A DNA stretch of 64,000 nucleotides from NCBI RefSeq assembly GCF_900114565.1, contig NZ_FOTM01000011.1, positions 1 to 64,000 of the forward strand. The letters run 5' to 3'. The notes beneath the pieces were generated by a model. The model ran no database searches. It was given only the letters and a program-made list of their open reading frames with translations, and had not been told where the DNA came from. The DNA is from Leifsonia sp. CL147 (GTDB taxonomy: Bacteria > Actinomycetota > Actinomycetes > Actinomycetales > Microbacteriaceae). The position numbers were made by a program, and so were the translations under genes. Each line of letters opens with the position of its first letter. The first letter of the stretch is position 1. Below, in pieces: positions 6,739 to 14,907 of this stretch.

Positions 6739-9700
6739 TCAGCTCGCGCGCTCGGCGGCCTGCTCCTTCTCGGGGAACAGGGCGCCGAGCAGGTCGCCGA
6801 CCCACCCGATCAGCACCGAGTCCTCGAGCGCCTCGCCGTCAACCCGCGGCAGCGGGACGGTCGCGACCTTGGGCGCCGCGTGGTACTTCGACCCCGGGTA
6901 CATCCGCTGGAGGCGCACCTGCAGCGAGTCGGGCAGGATCGCCGGCGCCAGCCGCAGGTTGGAGCCCATGGCGACGACCTCGCCGAGGCCCGCCTTCTGG
7001 GCCGCGCGCCGCAGGCGGGACACGGCGATCAGGTTCGTGACCGCCTCCGGCGGCTCGCCGTAGCGGTCGGTGAGCTCCTCCAGCACGAGGTCGATCTGGC
7101 CGTCCTTCGCAGCCGGGGATGCTGCGGTCGAGAGCTTCTGGTACGCCTCCAGGCGCAGCCGCTCGCTGTCGACGTACTCCTCGGGGATGTGCGCATCGAC
7201 CGGGAGCTCCAGCCGCAGCTCGGTCTGCCCTTCCGCCACCTCGCCGCGGAAGGTGGAGACGGCCTCGCCGATCATCCGGAGGTACAGGTCGAAGCCCACA
7301 CCCGCGATGTGGCCCGACTGCTCGCCTCCGAGCAGGTTGCCGGCTCCACGGATCTCGAGGTCCTTCAGCGCGACCTGCATGCCGCTGCCCAGGTCGTTGT
7401 TCGCCGCGATGGTCGACAGCCGGTCGTGCGCGGTCTCGCTGAGCGGCTTGTTCTCATCCCAGAGGAAGTACGCGTACGCCCGCTCCCGGCCACGGCCGAC
7501 GCGACCGCGCAGCTGGTGGAGCTGGCTGAGACCGTACTTGTCGGCGCGGTCGATGATGATCGTGTTCGCGTTGGCGATGTCGAGCCCGGTCTCGATGATC
7601 GTCGTCGACACCAGGACGTCGAAGCGGCGCTCCCAGAAGTCGACGACCACCTGCTCCAGCGCGTGCTCGTTCATCTTGCCGTGGGCGACGCCGATGCGCG
7701 CCTCCGGCACCAGTTCTGCGAGCCGTGCGGCCATGCTGGTGATGGAGCCGACGCGGTTGTGCACGAAGAACACCTGACCCTCGCGCAGCAGTTCGCGCCG
7801 GATCGCCGCCGCCACCTGCTTGTCGGAGTACGGCCCGACGAAGGTCAGGATCGGGTGCCGGTCCTCCGGCGGCGTCGCGAGCGTGGACATCTCGCGGATG
7901 CCGGTCACCGCCATCTCCAGCGTGCGCGGGATGGGCGTGGCGCTCATCGCGAGGATGTCGACGTTGGTCTTCAGCTTCTTCAGCGAGTCCTTGTGCTCGA
8001 CGCCGAAGCGCTGCTCCTCGTCGATGATGACGAGCCCCAGGTCTTTGAAGGTCACGCCCTCGGCGAGGATGCGATGCGTGCCGATCACCACATCCACGGT
8101 GCCGTCCGCCATGCCGCGCAGCGTCTCGCGCGCCTCCTTGTCGGACTGGAACCGGCTCAGCTGGCGGAGGTGGATGGGGAAGCCGGCGAAGCGCTCCTGG
8201 AACGTCTCCGCGTGCTGCTTCACGAGCAGCGTCGTCGGCACGAGCATGGCGACCTGCTTGCCGTCCTGCACCGCCTTGAACGCCGCGCGCACCGCGATCT
8301 CGGTCTTGCCGAAGCCGACGTCGCCCGAGATGAGCCGGTCCATCGGGATGGGCCGCTCCATGTCGGCCTTCACCTCGTCGATGGTCTGCAGCTGGTCGGG
8401 CGTCTCGGCGAAGGGGAACGCCTCCTCCAGCTCGCGCTGCCAGGGGGTGTCCGGCCCGAACGCGTGGCCCTTGCTCGCCATGCGCGCCGAGTAGAGCTTG
8501 ACGAGCTCCACGGCGATGTCGCGGACGGCGCGGCGCGCGCGTCCCTTCGCCGCCGACCAGTCGCTGCCGCCCATCTTGGAGAGCTGCGGCGCCTCGCCGC
8601 CGACGTACCGGGTGAGGAGGTCCAGCTGGTCGGTGGGGACGTACAGCTTGTCCCCGGGATAGCCGCGCTTGGAGGGCGCGTACTCGAGGACGAGGTACTC
8701 GCGCTTGGACTTGACCGCGTTCCGTCCGCCGCTGGACACCTCGCGCTGCGTGAGCTCGACGAACCGGCCGATGCCGTGCGTCTCGTGCACGACGTAGTCC
8801 CCGGGCTTGAGGGCCAGCGGATCGACCACGTTCTTGCGGCGCGTGGCGAGCTTCTTGACCTGGCGCGAGTCGTAGCCCGCGGCGCGGCCGTAGAACTCGG
8901 CCTCGCTGATCAGAGCCAGCTTGGTCGCCGGGACCTCGAACCCGTGCTCGACGCTCGCCTTGATCAGGTACGCGATCCCGGGCTCCGGCTCGGCCGGGAA
9001 CTCGTCCACCGCCCGTGCCGGCAGCTCCACCTCGGCGAGGACATCGGCGGCACGCTCGACCAGTCCGTTGCCCGCAGCCACGATGGCGACCTGCCAGCCG
9101 TCGCGCAGCCGGGCCGCGACGTGGTCGACCGCGCCGGACACGTTGCCCTGGAAGCTCGGAACGGCCTCCGCGTGGAGGCGCACCTGCAGGTGCTCCTCGA
9201 GCTCGCGCTCCTCCGGGAGGACCTCGGTGGCCGCATCCACCGCGAAGGGGCTCATCGTCCACCAGGGGTGATCGGGGCTCTTCTGGCCCGGCCGGCTGAA
9301 CTTCACCGAATCCTTGAGCTGCTGGAGGGTGAGGAAGTCGCCGGCGGCGAGGTCGATCGGCGCGGCGGCACCGACCGTCGCGGCGCTCCACGCGGCCGAG
9401 AGGAACTCGCGGTTCGTCTCGGCGAGGCTCACCGCGCGCGAGGCGACGCGCTCCGGCGAGAGCACGGCGACGGCCGCACCATCGGGCAGGTAGTGCGTGA
9501 GCGGCACGAGACGATCGACGAGCGCGGGAGCGAGCGACTCCATCCCCTCGACCGGGATGCCCTCGCCGATCTTCGCGAGCATCGCCGACAGGCTCGGGAA
9601 CTCGTGCTCCATCTCGCGCGCCCGCTGGCACACCGACTCGCTCAGCAGGAGCTCGCGGCTCGGCGGCAGGCTCACAGCCGGGATGGGCTCGGGAAGCGAT

Positions 9701-10365
9701 CGCTGGTCGGCCACCGAGAAGGCGCGGATCTGATCCACCTCGTCGCCGAAGAAGTCGACGCGGTAGGGGTGGTCGGCGGTCGGCGGGAACACGTCGAGGA
9801 TCCCGCCGCGCACGGCGAACTCCCCGCGCCGGGTCACCATGTCGACCCGGCCGTAGGCGAGATCGACCAGTTGCGCCGCAAGTCCGCCGAGATCGAAGCC
9901 GCGGCCTCCGGACGTCAACTCGACCGTGCCGTAGTCGACGAGGTTGTCGGCGAGCGGCTGCAGGGCCGCCCGGACGGAGGCGACGAGGACGAACGGCGTG
10001 CGCCGCTCCCCCGCGGACCAGTCGGCGAGCCGGCGCAGGGCGGTCAGCCGCTTGCCGACGATCTCGGCGCTCGGACTGAGCCGTTCGTGCGGCAGCGTCT
10101 CCCACGCGGGGAACTCGACGACCTCGGCCTGCGGCAGCAGGCCAGGCAGGGCTCCGCGGATCGACTCGGACTCCCGACCCGTCGCCGTGATGAGGAGCAC
10201 CGCCTGCGACGCGCCCTGCTCCGCCCGCCGGCGCAGCAGGCCCGCGAGCAACGGCGCCCGCAGCCCGTCGGTCAGGGAGAAGTCGGCGTCACGCGCCGCA
10301 TGCGCGAGAGCGTCGCTGAACGAGGACTCCCGCATGAGCGCGGCGACCAGACCCTGGAGTATCAC
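6739..10365 (-). CDS. mfd: transcription-repair coupling factor Mfd
   Basis: Mfd removes RNA polymerase stalled at lesions and recruits UvrA. The 1208-residue length is normal. The N-terminal UvrB-like region is followed by the RNAP-interacting domain (KPGDYVVHETHGIGRF, near residue 510-530). The translocase motifs are GDVGFGKTEIAVRAAF (Walker A), IIDEEQRFG (Walker B), SATPIPRTLEMA and QLRGRVGRG. The start is placed at the GTG at 10365 because a TAGAAT -10 lies 7 nt upstream, indicating a leaderless mRNA; an in-frame start at 10395 lies upstream of that box. Confidence 0.96.
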   Translation of the reverse strand: MILQGLVAALMRESSFSDALAHAARDADFSLTDGLRAPLLAGLLRRRAEQGASQAVLLITATGRESESIRGALPGLLPQAEVVEFPAWETLPHERLSPSAEIVGKRLTALRRLADWSAGERRTPFVLVASVRAALQPLADNLVDYGTVELTSGGRGFDLGGLAAQLVDLAYGRVDMVTRRGEFAVRGGILDVFPPTADHPYRVDFFGDEVDQIRAFSVADQRSLPEPIPAVSLPPSRELLLSESVCQRAREMEHEFPSLSAMLAKIGEGIPVEGMESLAPALVDRLVPLTHYLPDGAAVAVLSPERVASRAVSLAETNREFLSAAWSAATVGAAAPIDLAAGDFLTLQQLKDSVKFSRPGQKSPDHPWWTMSPFAVDAATEVLPEERELEEHLQVRLHAEAVPSFQGNVSGAVDHVAARLRDGWQVAIVAAGNGLVERAADVLAEVELPARAVDEFPAEPEPGIAYLIKASVEHGFEVPATKLALISEAEFYGRAAGYDSRQVKKLATRRKNVVDPLALKPGDYVVHETHGIGRFVELTQREVSSGGRNAVKSKREYLVLEYAPSKRGYPGDKLYVPTDQLDLLTRYVGGEAPQLSKMGGSDWSAAKGRARRAVRDIAVELVKLYSARMASKGHAFGPDTPWQRELEEAFPFAETPDQLQTIDEVKADMERPIPMDRLISGDVGFGKTEIAVRAAFKAVQDGKQVAMLVPTTLLVKQHAETFQERFAGFPIHLRQLSRFQSDKEARETLRGMADGTVDVVIGTHRILAEGVTFKDLGLVIIDEEQRFGVEHKDSLKKLKTNVDILAMSATPIPRTLEMAVTGIREMSTLATPPEDRHPILTFVGPYSDKQVAAAIRRELLREGQVFFVHNRVGSITSMAARLAELVPEARIGVAHGKMNEHALEQVVVDFWERRFDVLVSTTIIETGLDIANANTIIIDRADKYGLSQLHQLRGRVGRGRERAYAYFLWDENKPLSETAHDRLSTIAANNDLGSGMQVALKDLEIRGAGNLLGGEQSGHIAGVGFDLYLRMIGEAVSTFRGEVAEGQTELRLELPVDAHIPEEYVDSERLRLEAYQKLSTAASPAAKDGQIDLVLEELTDRYGEPPEAVTNLIAVSRLRRAAQKAGLGEVVAMGSNLRLAPAILPDSLQVRLQRMYPGSKYHAAPKVATVPLPRVDGEALEDSVLIGWVGDLLGALFPEKEQAAERAS

Positions 10366-10372
10366 TCGGTCG

Positions 10373-10378
10373 ATTCTA
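10373..10378 (-). promoter_or_regulatory. -10 box of leaderless mfd promoter
   Basis: TAGAAT on the minus strand ends 7 nt before the GTG of mfd, the spacing expected when transcription starts at the start codon. Confidence 0.6.
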
Positions 10379-10419
10379 CGGGGGACCACCGACACTCGTC
10401 CCGCCGGGAATCCGGAAGG

Positions 10420-11124
10420 TCAGATCCAGCCGTCGAGGGCCTGCATAAAGCCGTCGTGGTCGTCGCGGTGGATCGTGTGGCCGGAGCCCGCCACGACCCG
10501 GACCGCGTAGCCCTCGTCGCGGAGGCGGTCCGCGAGCTGCGGCTTCACCAGATGGGAGTTGTCCGCGAGCATCACCAGGGACGGCACGGTCATGGCATCC
10601 GGGGCGCGCATCGCGGACGGCGTGAGCACCACCGGGATGGCCGCCCGGTCGAACGCCCGCATCGTCTCCACCTCGATCGCGACATCGGCCGGATCCCATC
10701 GCGGGTTGCGCTTCGCGATGCGGGTCGCCGACTGCCGGGCGAGCGTTCGCAGGAACGCCGGCGCCAGCATCCGCTGGAACCAGTCCGTCGCGGGGCACGA
10801 GAAGGCGGGGTCCACGTAGATCACGCGTTCCGGATGGAGCCGTTCGATGGCGAGGCTGACGGTCAGGCCGCCGAGGGAGTGTCCCATCACCAGTTCGGGA
10901 TGGCCGGGCACCGTATCCACGATGTCCTGCGCCATCAGCTCGGCCGAGTACTCCCCGGTCCGCGGGCTGTGGCCGTGACCGCGGAGGTCGACGGCGATCA
11001 CCCGGTATCCGCGCGCGGCCAGCTCCGGGCCGACGCGGCGCCAGTTGCGCGAGTCGGACATCACTCCGTGGACGAGCACGGCGCAGCGGTCGCCGGTGCC
11101 CCACTCGCGCGTGTACAGCTTCAT
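10420..11124 (-). CDS. alpha/beta-fold hydrolase
   Basis: This 234-residue protein shows the alpha/beta-hydrolase plan. LVHGVMSDSRNW forms the oxyanion strand and loop, DLRGHGHSPR follows, the nucleophile is the Ser of GHSLGG at about residue 82-86, and GSGHTIHRD gives the catalytic His near residue 220. It lacks a signal peptide, so it is cytosolic. The substrate cannot be told. The ATG at 11124 is chosen because TATCGT lies 7 nt upstream (leaderless). It lies just upstream of mfd in the same direction with its own promoter. Confidence 0.85.
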   Translation of the reverse strand: MKLYTREWGTGDRCAVLVHGVMSDSRNWRRVGPELAARGYRVIAVDLRGHGHSPRTGEYSAELMAQDIVDTVPGHPELVMGHSLGGLTVSLAIERLHPERVIYVDPAFSCPATDWFQRMLAPAFLRTLARQSATRIAKRNPRWDPADVAIEVETMRAFDRAAIPVVLTPSAMRAPDAMTVPSLVMLADNSHLVKPQLADRLRDEGYAVRVVAGSGHTIHRDDHDGFMQALDGWI

Positions 11125-11131
11125 TGCGGTC

Positions 11132-11137
11132 ACGATA
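11132..11137 (-). promoter_or_regulatory. -10 box of leaderless hydrolase promoter
   Basis: TATCGT on the minus strand ends 7 nt before the ATG at 11124. Confidence 0.5.
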
Positions 11138-11376
11138 CGGACTGCGGCTGATCCGGCGCCGGGTGTCCCCTACGCTCCGGCTGAGCATCCGCCGTCAAGG
11201 TGCACCGAGCGGGAACGCTCCCGCCGGCCGGCGCGCGCGATGGAAACGGAGGAGGAAACTCCCGACGCCTTGGAAATGTCCTCCGTTCAGCGCGATTGTT
11301 TCCCCCGCGTCGCGGGGTCGCCTCCCTTTTCGCTGCGCAGCGATGGGCGGAGGAGGCGGATGGAGGCGGAGGAGGC
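11138..11376. other. non-coding flank of the 41-bp array
   Basis: No gene is supported here. The stretch holds a small hairpin GCGGGA-acgc-TCCCGC (about 11207-11222) and purine-rich GGAGG runs. It also contains GTCCTCCGTTCAGCGC and GCCTCCCTTTTCGCTGCGC, motifs that recur in inverted form at the far end of the array and around the 29-kb array. Confidence 0.5.
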
Positions 11377-11744
11377 GGAGGAGGTTCGGCTCGCGCCGGG
11401 CACGAAACGCGGGAGGCGGAGGAGGTTCAGCTCGCGCCGGGGACGCAACGTGGGAGGCGGAGGAGGTTCAGCTCGCGGCGGGTGCGAAACGTGGGAGGTG
11501 GAGGAGGTTCGGCTCGCGCCGGGCACGAATGTGGGGAAACGGAGGAGGTTCGGCTCGCGCCAGGGACGAATGTGAGGAAACGGAGGAGGTTCGGCTCGCG
11601 CCGGGTGCGAAACGTGGGAGGCGGAGGAGGTTCGGCTCGCGCCGGGGACGAATGTGAGGAAACGGAGGAGGTTCGGCTCGCGCCGGCACGAATGTGGGGA
11701 AACGGAGGAGGTTCGGCTCGCGCCGGGGACGAATGCCTCCGTTT
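11377..11744. repeat. nine-copy 41-bp tandem array 3' of pth
   Basis: Units start at 11377, 11418, 11459, 11500, 11541, 11582, 11623, 11664 and 11704. Each begins GGAGGAGGTTCGGCTCGCG and continues CCGGG-ACGAA, with two alternating tails (ACGTGGGAGGC or TGTGAGGAAAC). The 41-bp period is not a multiple of 3, so the open frames through it are accidental. Four units carry ACGAATGT, the half-site of the palindrome found at 36.7, 42.7 and 56.5 kb. The array is flanked by inverted GGAAACGGAGG/CCTCCGTTT motifs. Confidence 0.9.
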
Positions 11745-11818
11745 CAGCGCGAGAGGGCTCGCCACCCACGCGTCCCGGAGCCAGCCCAGGCCGGCGGTCA
11801 GCGGTCAGCGGCCGGCGG

Positions 11819-12466
11819 TCAGCGGCCGGCGTGGAAGCGGTTCTGCGCGGCGGTGACGCCCTCGGCCGCGATGTGCTCGACGGCGTCGGCCGCATCCGCG
11901 ATCAGGATGGGCAGGTTCTTGCGCTCGGCTGCCGAGAACGCCTTGAGGACGTGGTCGGCCGCCGCGGCGGAGCCCGGGGGGCGGCCGACGCCGACGCGCA
12001 CACGCGTGAAATCGCCGGTTCCGATGGCCGCGATGACGTCGCGGACTCCGTTGTGACCGCCGTGACCGCCGCCGTGTTTGAGGCGGATGGTGTCGAACGG
12101 GATGTCCAGCTCGTCGTGCACGACGATCAGGCGCGACGGATCGAGCGAGTAGAAGCGCAGCAGCTGCGACACCGGGCCGCCCGACACGTTCATGTACGTG
12201 TTGGGCTTGGCGAGGACGAATCGCGGGCCGCCCGGGCTCAGCCGGCCCTCGGCGACCGTCGCGTTCGTCTTGTGGGTCTTGAAGGTCAGACGGCCGCGCT
12301 CGGCGAGCTCGTCGAGCACCATCTGGCCCACGTTGTGACGGGTGGAGGCGTAGCCGGGCCCGGGATTACCGAGCCCGACCACGAGCCACGGCCCGTCGGC
12401 CGCCCCGGCGGAAGCCGCTCCCGAGGAGGAGGCTCCAGCGGAAGCGGCCGGACGGGTCGAATCCAT
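11819..12466 (-). CDS. pth: peptidyl-tRNA hydrolase
   Basis: Pth releases peptides from peptidyl-tRNA that dropped off ribosomes. The 215-residue protein has a 25-residue Ala/Ser/Gly-rich N-terminal tail before the core WLVVGLGNPGPGYASTRHNVG, which contains the catalytic His. NTYMNVSG, VHDELDIP and GHNGVRDV complete the active site. It begins 9 nt after the rplY stop and is probably co-transcribed and coupled with it; rplY-pth is a widespread actinobacterial pair. Confidence 0.95.
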   Translation of the reverse strand: MDSTRPAASAGASSSGAASAGAADGPWLVVGLGNPGPGYASTRHNVGQMVLDELAERGRLTFKTHKTNATVAEGRLSPGGPRFVLAKPNTYMNVSGGPVSQLLRFYSLDPSRLIVVHDELDIPFDTIRLKHGGGHGGHNGVRDVIAAIGTGDFTRVRVGVGRPPGSAAAADHVLKAFSAAERKNLPILIADAADAVEHIAAEGVTAAQNRFHAGR

Positions 12467-12475
12467 CGCGGGCGG

Positions 12476-13075
12476 TTACTCCGCGGCCTCGGCGGCGGCG
12501 GCCGCCTCGGCCTCGTCGCCCTCGCCGCGCAGCGCGGCCGGGACGAGCACGTTGAGGATGAGGAGGTCCTCGTCCTCGGCCAGCGACGAGCCGGCCGGGA
12601 GTTCGAAGTCCTTCGCGTGGTACTGCGTGCCCTCGGGAGCATCGGTGACGTCGATGACGACGCGCTCCGGGATGTGGGTGGCCTCGGCCTCGAGGCGGAT
12701 CGTGTTCACCTCGAGCACGGCGATGCTGCCGGAGAACGGCTCGCCCTCGACGTGGACCGGGACCTCGACGATGACCTTCTCGCCGCTGCGGATGAGGATC
12801 AGGTCGAGGTGCTCGATGATCTGCGACACCGGGTCCTTCTGCACGTCCTTGACCAGCGCGAGCTGGCCCTTGCCGGCGACGTCCAGGTCGAGGACCGCGT
12901 TCGCCTTGCGGAGCAGCAGGCCGACCTGGTGCGCGGGAAGCGTGATGTGGAGGGGCTCGCTGCCGTGGCCGTAGATGACCGCCGGGATCTTGCCCGCTGC
13001 GCGGATCTTGCGCGCAGCGCCCTTGCCGAAGCTCTCGCGCAGCTCGGCTGCGACCTTGTTGGACTCGTCTGCCAT
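12476..13075 (-). CDS. rplY: 50S ribosomal protein bL25, long (CTC) form
   Basis: bL25 binds 5S rRNA. The 199-residue protein has an N-terminal L25 domain (MADESNKVAAELRESFGKG ... IPAVIYGHG) and a beta-barrel C-terminal domain typical of the TL5/CTC form, ending in a Glu/Ala-rich tail. The ATG at 13075 is chosen because GGAGA lies about 5 nt upstream; a longer frame starting at 13204 is 5' leader. It lies upstream of pth in one transcription unit. Confidence 0.95.
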   Translation of the reverse strand: MADESNKVAAELRESFGKGAARKIRAAGKIPAVIYGHGSEPLHITLPAHQVGLLLRKANAVLDLDVAGKGQLALVKDVQKDPVSQIIEHLDLILIRSGEKVIVEVPVHVEGEPFSGSIAVLEVNTIRLEAEATHIPERVVIDVTDAPEGTQYHAKDFELPAGSSLAEDEDLLILNVLVPAALRGEGDEAEAAAAAEAAE

Positions 13076-13086
13076 GATGTCTCCTC

Positions 13087-13103
13087 GCCGGCGATCGGCC
13101 GGC
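13087..13103 (-). promoter_or_regulatory. hairpin next to the rplY ribosome binding site
   Basis: GCCGGC-cgatc-GCCGGC is a perfect 6-bp stem ending just 5' of the GAGGAGA ribosome binding site of rplY. A TAGACT -10 on the minus strand (rc of 13254-13259) would give a leader of about 170 nt, long enough for autogenous control of a ribosomal protein. The rest of 13104-13247 shows no gene. Confidence 0.35.
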
Positions 13104-13247
13104 TGTCGGGCGAGCCGCGAGGCCCGCAGTGTGGTGTTGTTCGACTCGAACGCATCGAAGTGCGCGAGGAAAGACTGCGAAGCCTGCTCCACCGCGTCGA
13201 TCACGGATGCCCCAGTGTTGGCCAGCGCATCCCTCGCCGAAGTTCAG

Positions 13248-13287
13248 TTGACGAGTCTACCTGATCGCGATATGCTAAGCGCGCTTA
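13248..13287 (+). promoter_or_regulatory. promoter and palindromic operator of the SRPBCC-marR operon
   Basis: TTGACG (13248-13253) and TATGCT (13271-13276) are separated by exactly 17 bp, a good sigma-A promoter. TAAGCGCGCTTA (13276-13287) is a perfect 12-bp palindrome beginning in the -10 box, well placed for repression by the MarR protein encoded second in the operon. Confidence 0.6.
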
Positions 13288-13314
13288 TTAGTTTTCGGCC
13301 GATGGGAGAACATC

Positions 13315-13752
13315 ATGTGGACCACGCAGCACCGTTCCGGTACCGCCGCCCCCGCCTCCGCCGTCTGGTCGGCGCTCCGCGACCTGCACAGCGGCATCCC
13401 GCTCGGGCCCTCGAGCGACCGCTTCGAGCTCCGCGGGCCGTTCGCGGTCGGGACGAGCATCACCGTCACGCCGCAAGGCCAGGACTCGATGACCTCGGAG
13501 ATCGTGGAACTCGAGCCCGAACGGCTTTACGCCGACCGCACGGTCTTCGGCGACCTCGCGCTCACCTTCCGCCACACCCTCGCCCCGCGCCGGGACGGCG
13601 GGACGGACGTGACGCACATCCTCGAGATCGAAGGTCAGGGCGCCGACGCGATCGGACCGGAGCTCGGCCCTCAGATCGCCGGAGACTTCCCCGAGGCGAT
13701 GGACGAACTGCTGGCGGCAGCGGAGGAGCGCTCCGGAGTCGCGCGTGGCTGA
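13315..13752 (+). CDS. SRPBCC-family (Bet v1/START-like) protein
   Basis: This 145-residue protein starts at an ATG with GGGAGAA about 5 nt upstream. MWTTQHRSGTAAPASAVWSALRDL is the typical first strand and helix of polyketide-cyclase-like SRPBCC proteins, followed by beta strands and a long C-terminal helix (about 118-140). Such folds bind hydrophobic ligands. The downstream marR gene overlaps its end by 8 bp, so the pair is co-expressed; it may handle or sense a small lipophilic compound. The ligand is unknown. Confidence 0.75.
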   Translation: MWTTQHRSGTAAPASAVWSALRDLHSGIPLGPSSDRFELRGPFAVGTSITVTPQGQDSMTSEIVELEPERLYADRTVFGDLALTFRHTLAPRRDGGTDVTHILEIEGQGADAIGPELGPQIAGDFPEAMDELLAAAEERSGVARG

Positions 13753-14203
13753 GGAAGGACTCGGAAGCCGCTTCCCCGCGGCCTCGCAGAGCCCCGGGCT
13801 GATGCTCTGGCGCGTGACGAACCGCTGGCAGGCGGCGATGCGCGCGGCCCTCGCCCCGCACGAGCTGACGCACGTGCAGTACGTGCTGCTGGCCTCCCTC
13901 ACCTGGCTGGCCGACCGGGAGCCCGAGCGCGTGGTCACCCAGATCGACCTCGCCGGCTTCGCCTCGACCGACCCGATGATGACGTCGCAGGTGCTGCGGA
14001 GCCTCGAACGAGCGGGACTGGTGGAGCGGCTGCCGCATCCGACCGACGGTCGCGCCCGGGTGCTCAGAGCGACACCCGAGGGCGCGGCGGCGGCCCGGCG
14101 CGCGACTGCGGATGTCGAGGCGGCCGACGCCGCGTTCTTCACGGGAGTGGATGCTGCCGCGTTCGCCGCCCAGCTGGCGGCGCTCGCCGCGACGGCCGAC
14201 TGA
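13745..14203 (+). CDS. MarR-family transcriptional regulator
   Basis: This 152-residue protein starts at a GTG inside the end of the previous gene. The winged-helix region runs roughly from residue 40 to 105, with QIDLAGFASTDPMMTSQVLRSLE as recognition helix and LPHPTDGRARVLRATPEG as the wing, including the conserved D-x-R. It probably represses its own operon at the palindrome over the promoter. The C-terminal AALAATAD coding end is duplicated just after the stop. Confidence 0.88.
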   Translation: MAEEGLGSRFPAASQSPGLMLWRVTNRWQAAMRAALAPHELTHVQYVLLASLTWLADREPERVVTQIDLAGFASTDPMMTSQVLRSLERAGLVERLPHPTDGRARVLRATPEGAAAARRATADVEAADAAFFTGVDAAAFAAQLAALAATAD

Positions 14204-14244
14204 CGGTACCGTAGCCGGCGGCGCTCGCCGCGACGGCCGACTGA
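14176..14244. repeat. 28-bp direct duplication of the marR 3' end
   Basis: The last 28 bp of marR including its stop (14176-14203) recur exactly at 14217-14244, 41 bp downstream. The second copy is non-coding and indicates a recent slippage or repair event. Confidence 0.9.
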
Positions 14245-14252
14245 GGCCGGCG

Positions 14253-14864
14253 TCAGGCGGAAGGCGCGTGCACGGCCGCCGCGATGTCGGCGGCGAGCTC
14301 CTCGGGCGGGCGGCTCACGTCCAGGCGCAGGCCGGCCTCGTCGTCCTGCAGCGGTTCGAGCGTGGCCAGCTGGGAGTCGAGCAGCGAGACGGGCATGAAG
14401 TGGCCGGGCCGCGCGGCCATCCGCGCGGAGAGCACGTCGCGCGTCCCGTCGAGCTCGGCGAAGACGGCGCCCGGCGCCTCGGAGCGGATCAGATCGCGGT
14501 AGGCGCGCTTGAGCGCCGAGCAGGCGACGACGACACCGTCCGGGCCGGTGCCGGCGACGGCCTCTCCCACGGCACGGAGCCAGGGGGTCCGATCCTCGTC
14601 GGTGAGCGGGATCCCGGACGCCATCTTGGCGACGTTCGACGCGGGATGCAGCCCGTCGCCGTCCACGAACGGCACTCCGAGCCGCTTCGCCAGCGCCTGC
14701 CCCACGGTGCTCTTTCCCGAGCCGGAGACGCCCATCACCACGATCCGCGGGCCTGCGCCGGACGCGGCCCGGCCGGCCCCGGCCCGCTGGCCAGCCCGCT
14801 CCCGGGCCTGCGCTCCCCGCTGTCCTCCCGTCGACTCCGCAGGCTGCTCCACCGCCACATCCAT
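14253..14864 (-). CDS. gntK: gluconokinase
   Basis: Gluconokinase phosphorylates D-gluconate to 6-phosphogluconate, the substrate of gnd encoded at 26655. The 203-residue protein has a variable Ala/Gly-rich first 38 residues, then the P-loop VMGVSGSGKSTVG. FVDGDGLHPASNVAKM and TPWLRAVGEAV follow, then ACSALKRAYRDLIR, all diagnostic of the GntK thermoresistant type. The ATG at 14864 is preferred over the adjacent GTG at 14867. It is the last gene in the leftward catabolic block, 43 bp after the mannonate dehydratase stop. Confidence 0.93.
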   Translation of the reverse strand: MDVAVEQPAESTGGQRGAQARERAGQRAGAGRAASGAGPRIVVMGVSGSGKSTVGQALAKRLGVPFVDGDGLHPASNVAKMASGIPLTDEDRTPWLRAVGEAVAGTGPDGVVVACSALKRAYRDLIRSEAPGAVFAELDGTRDVLSARMAARPGHFMPVSLLDSQLATLEPLQDDEAGLRLDVSRPPEELAADIAAAVHAPSA

Positions 14865-14907
14865 CACCCGTCCCGCCCTGTCCGCCGCCGTGCCGGCACG
14901 CCGGCGA

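Noticed and set aside
6517-11151. 1544-codon rightward open frame opposite mfd
   Set aside because: It lies antisense to mfd and the hydrolase gene, has no recognisable domains and reflects high-G+C codon bias.
11200-11856. Open frames of 60-220 codons through the 41-bp array in all frames
   Set aside because: The period is not a multiple of 3, so each frame cycles through the same three translations; no start with a ribosome binding site is seen.
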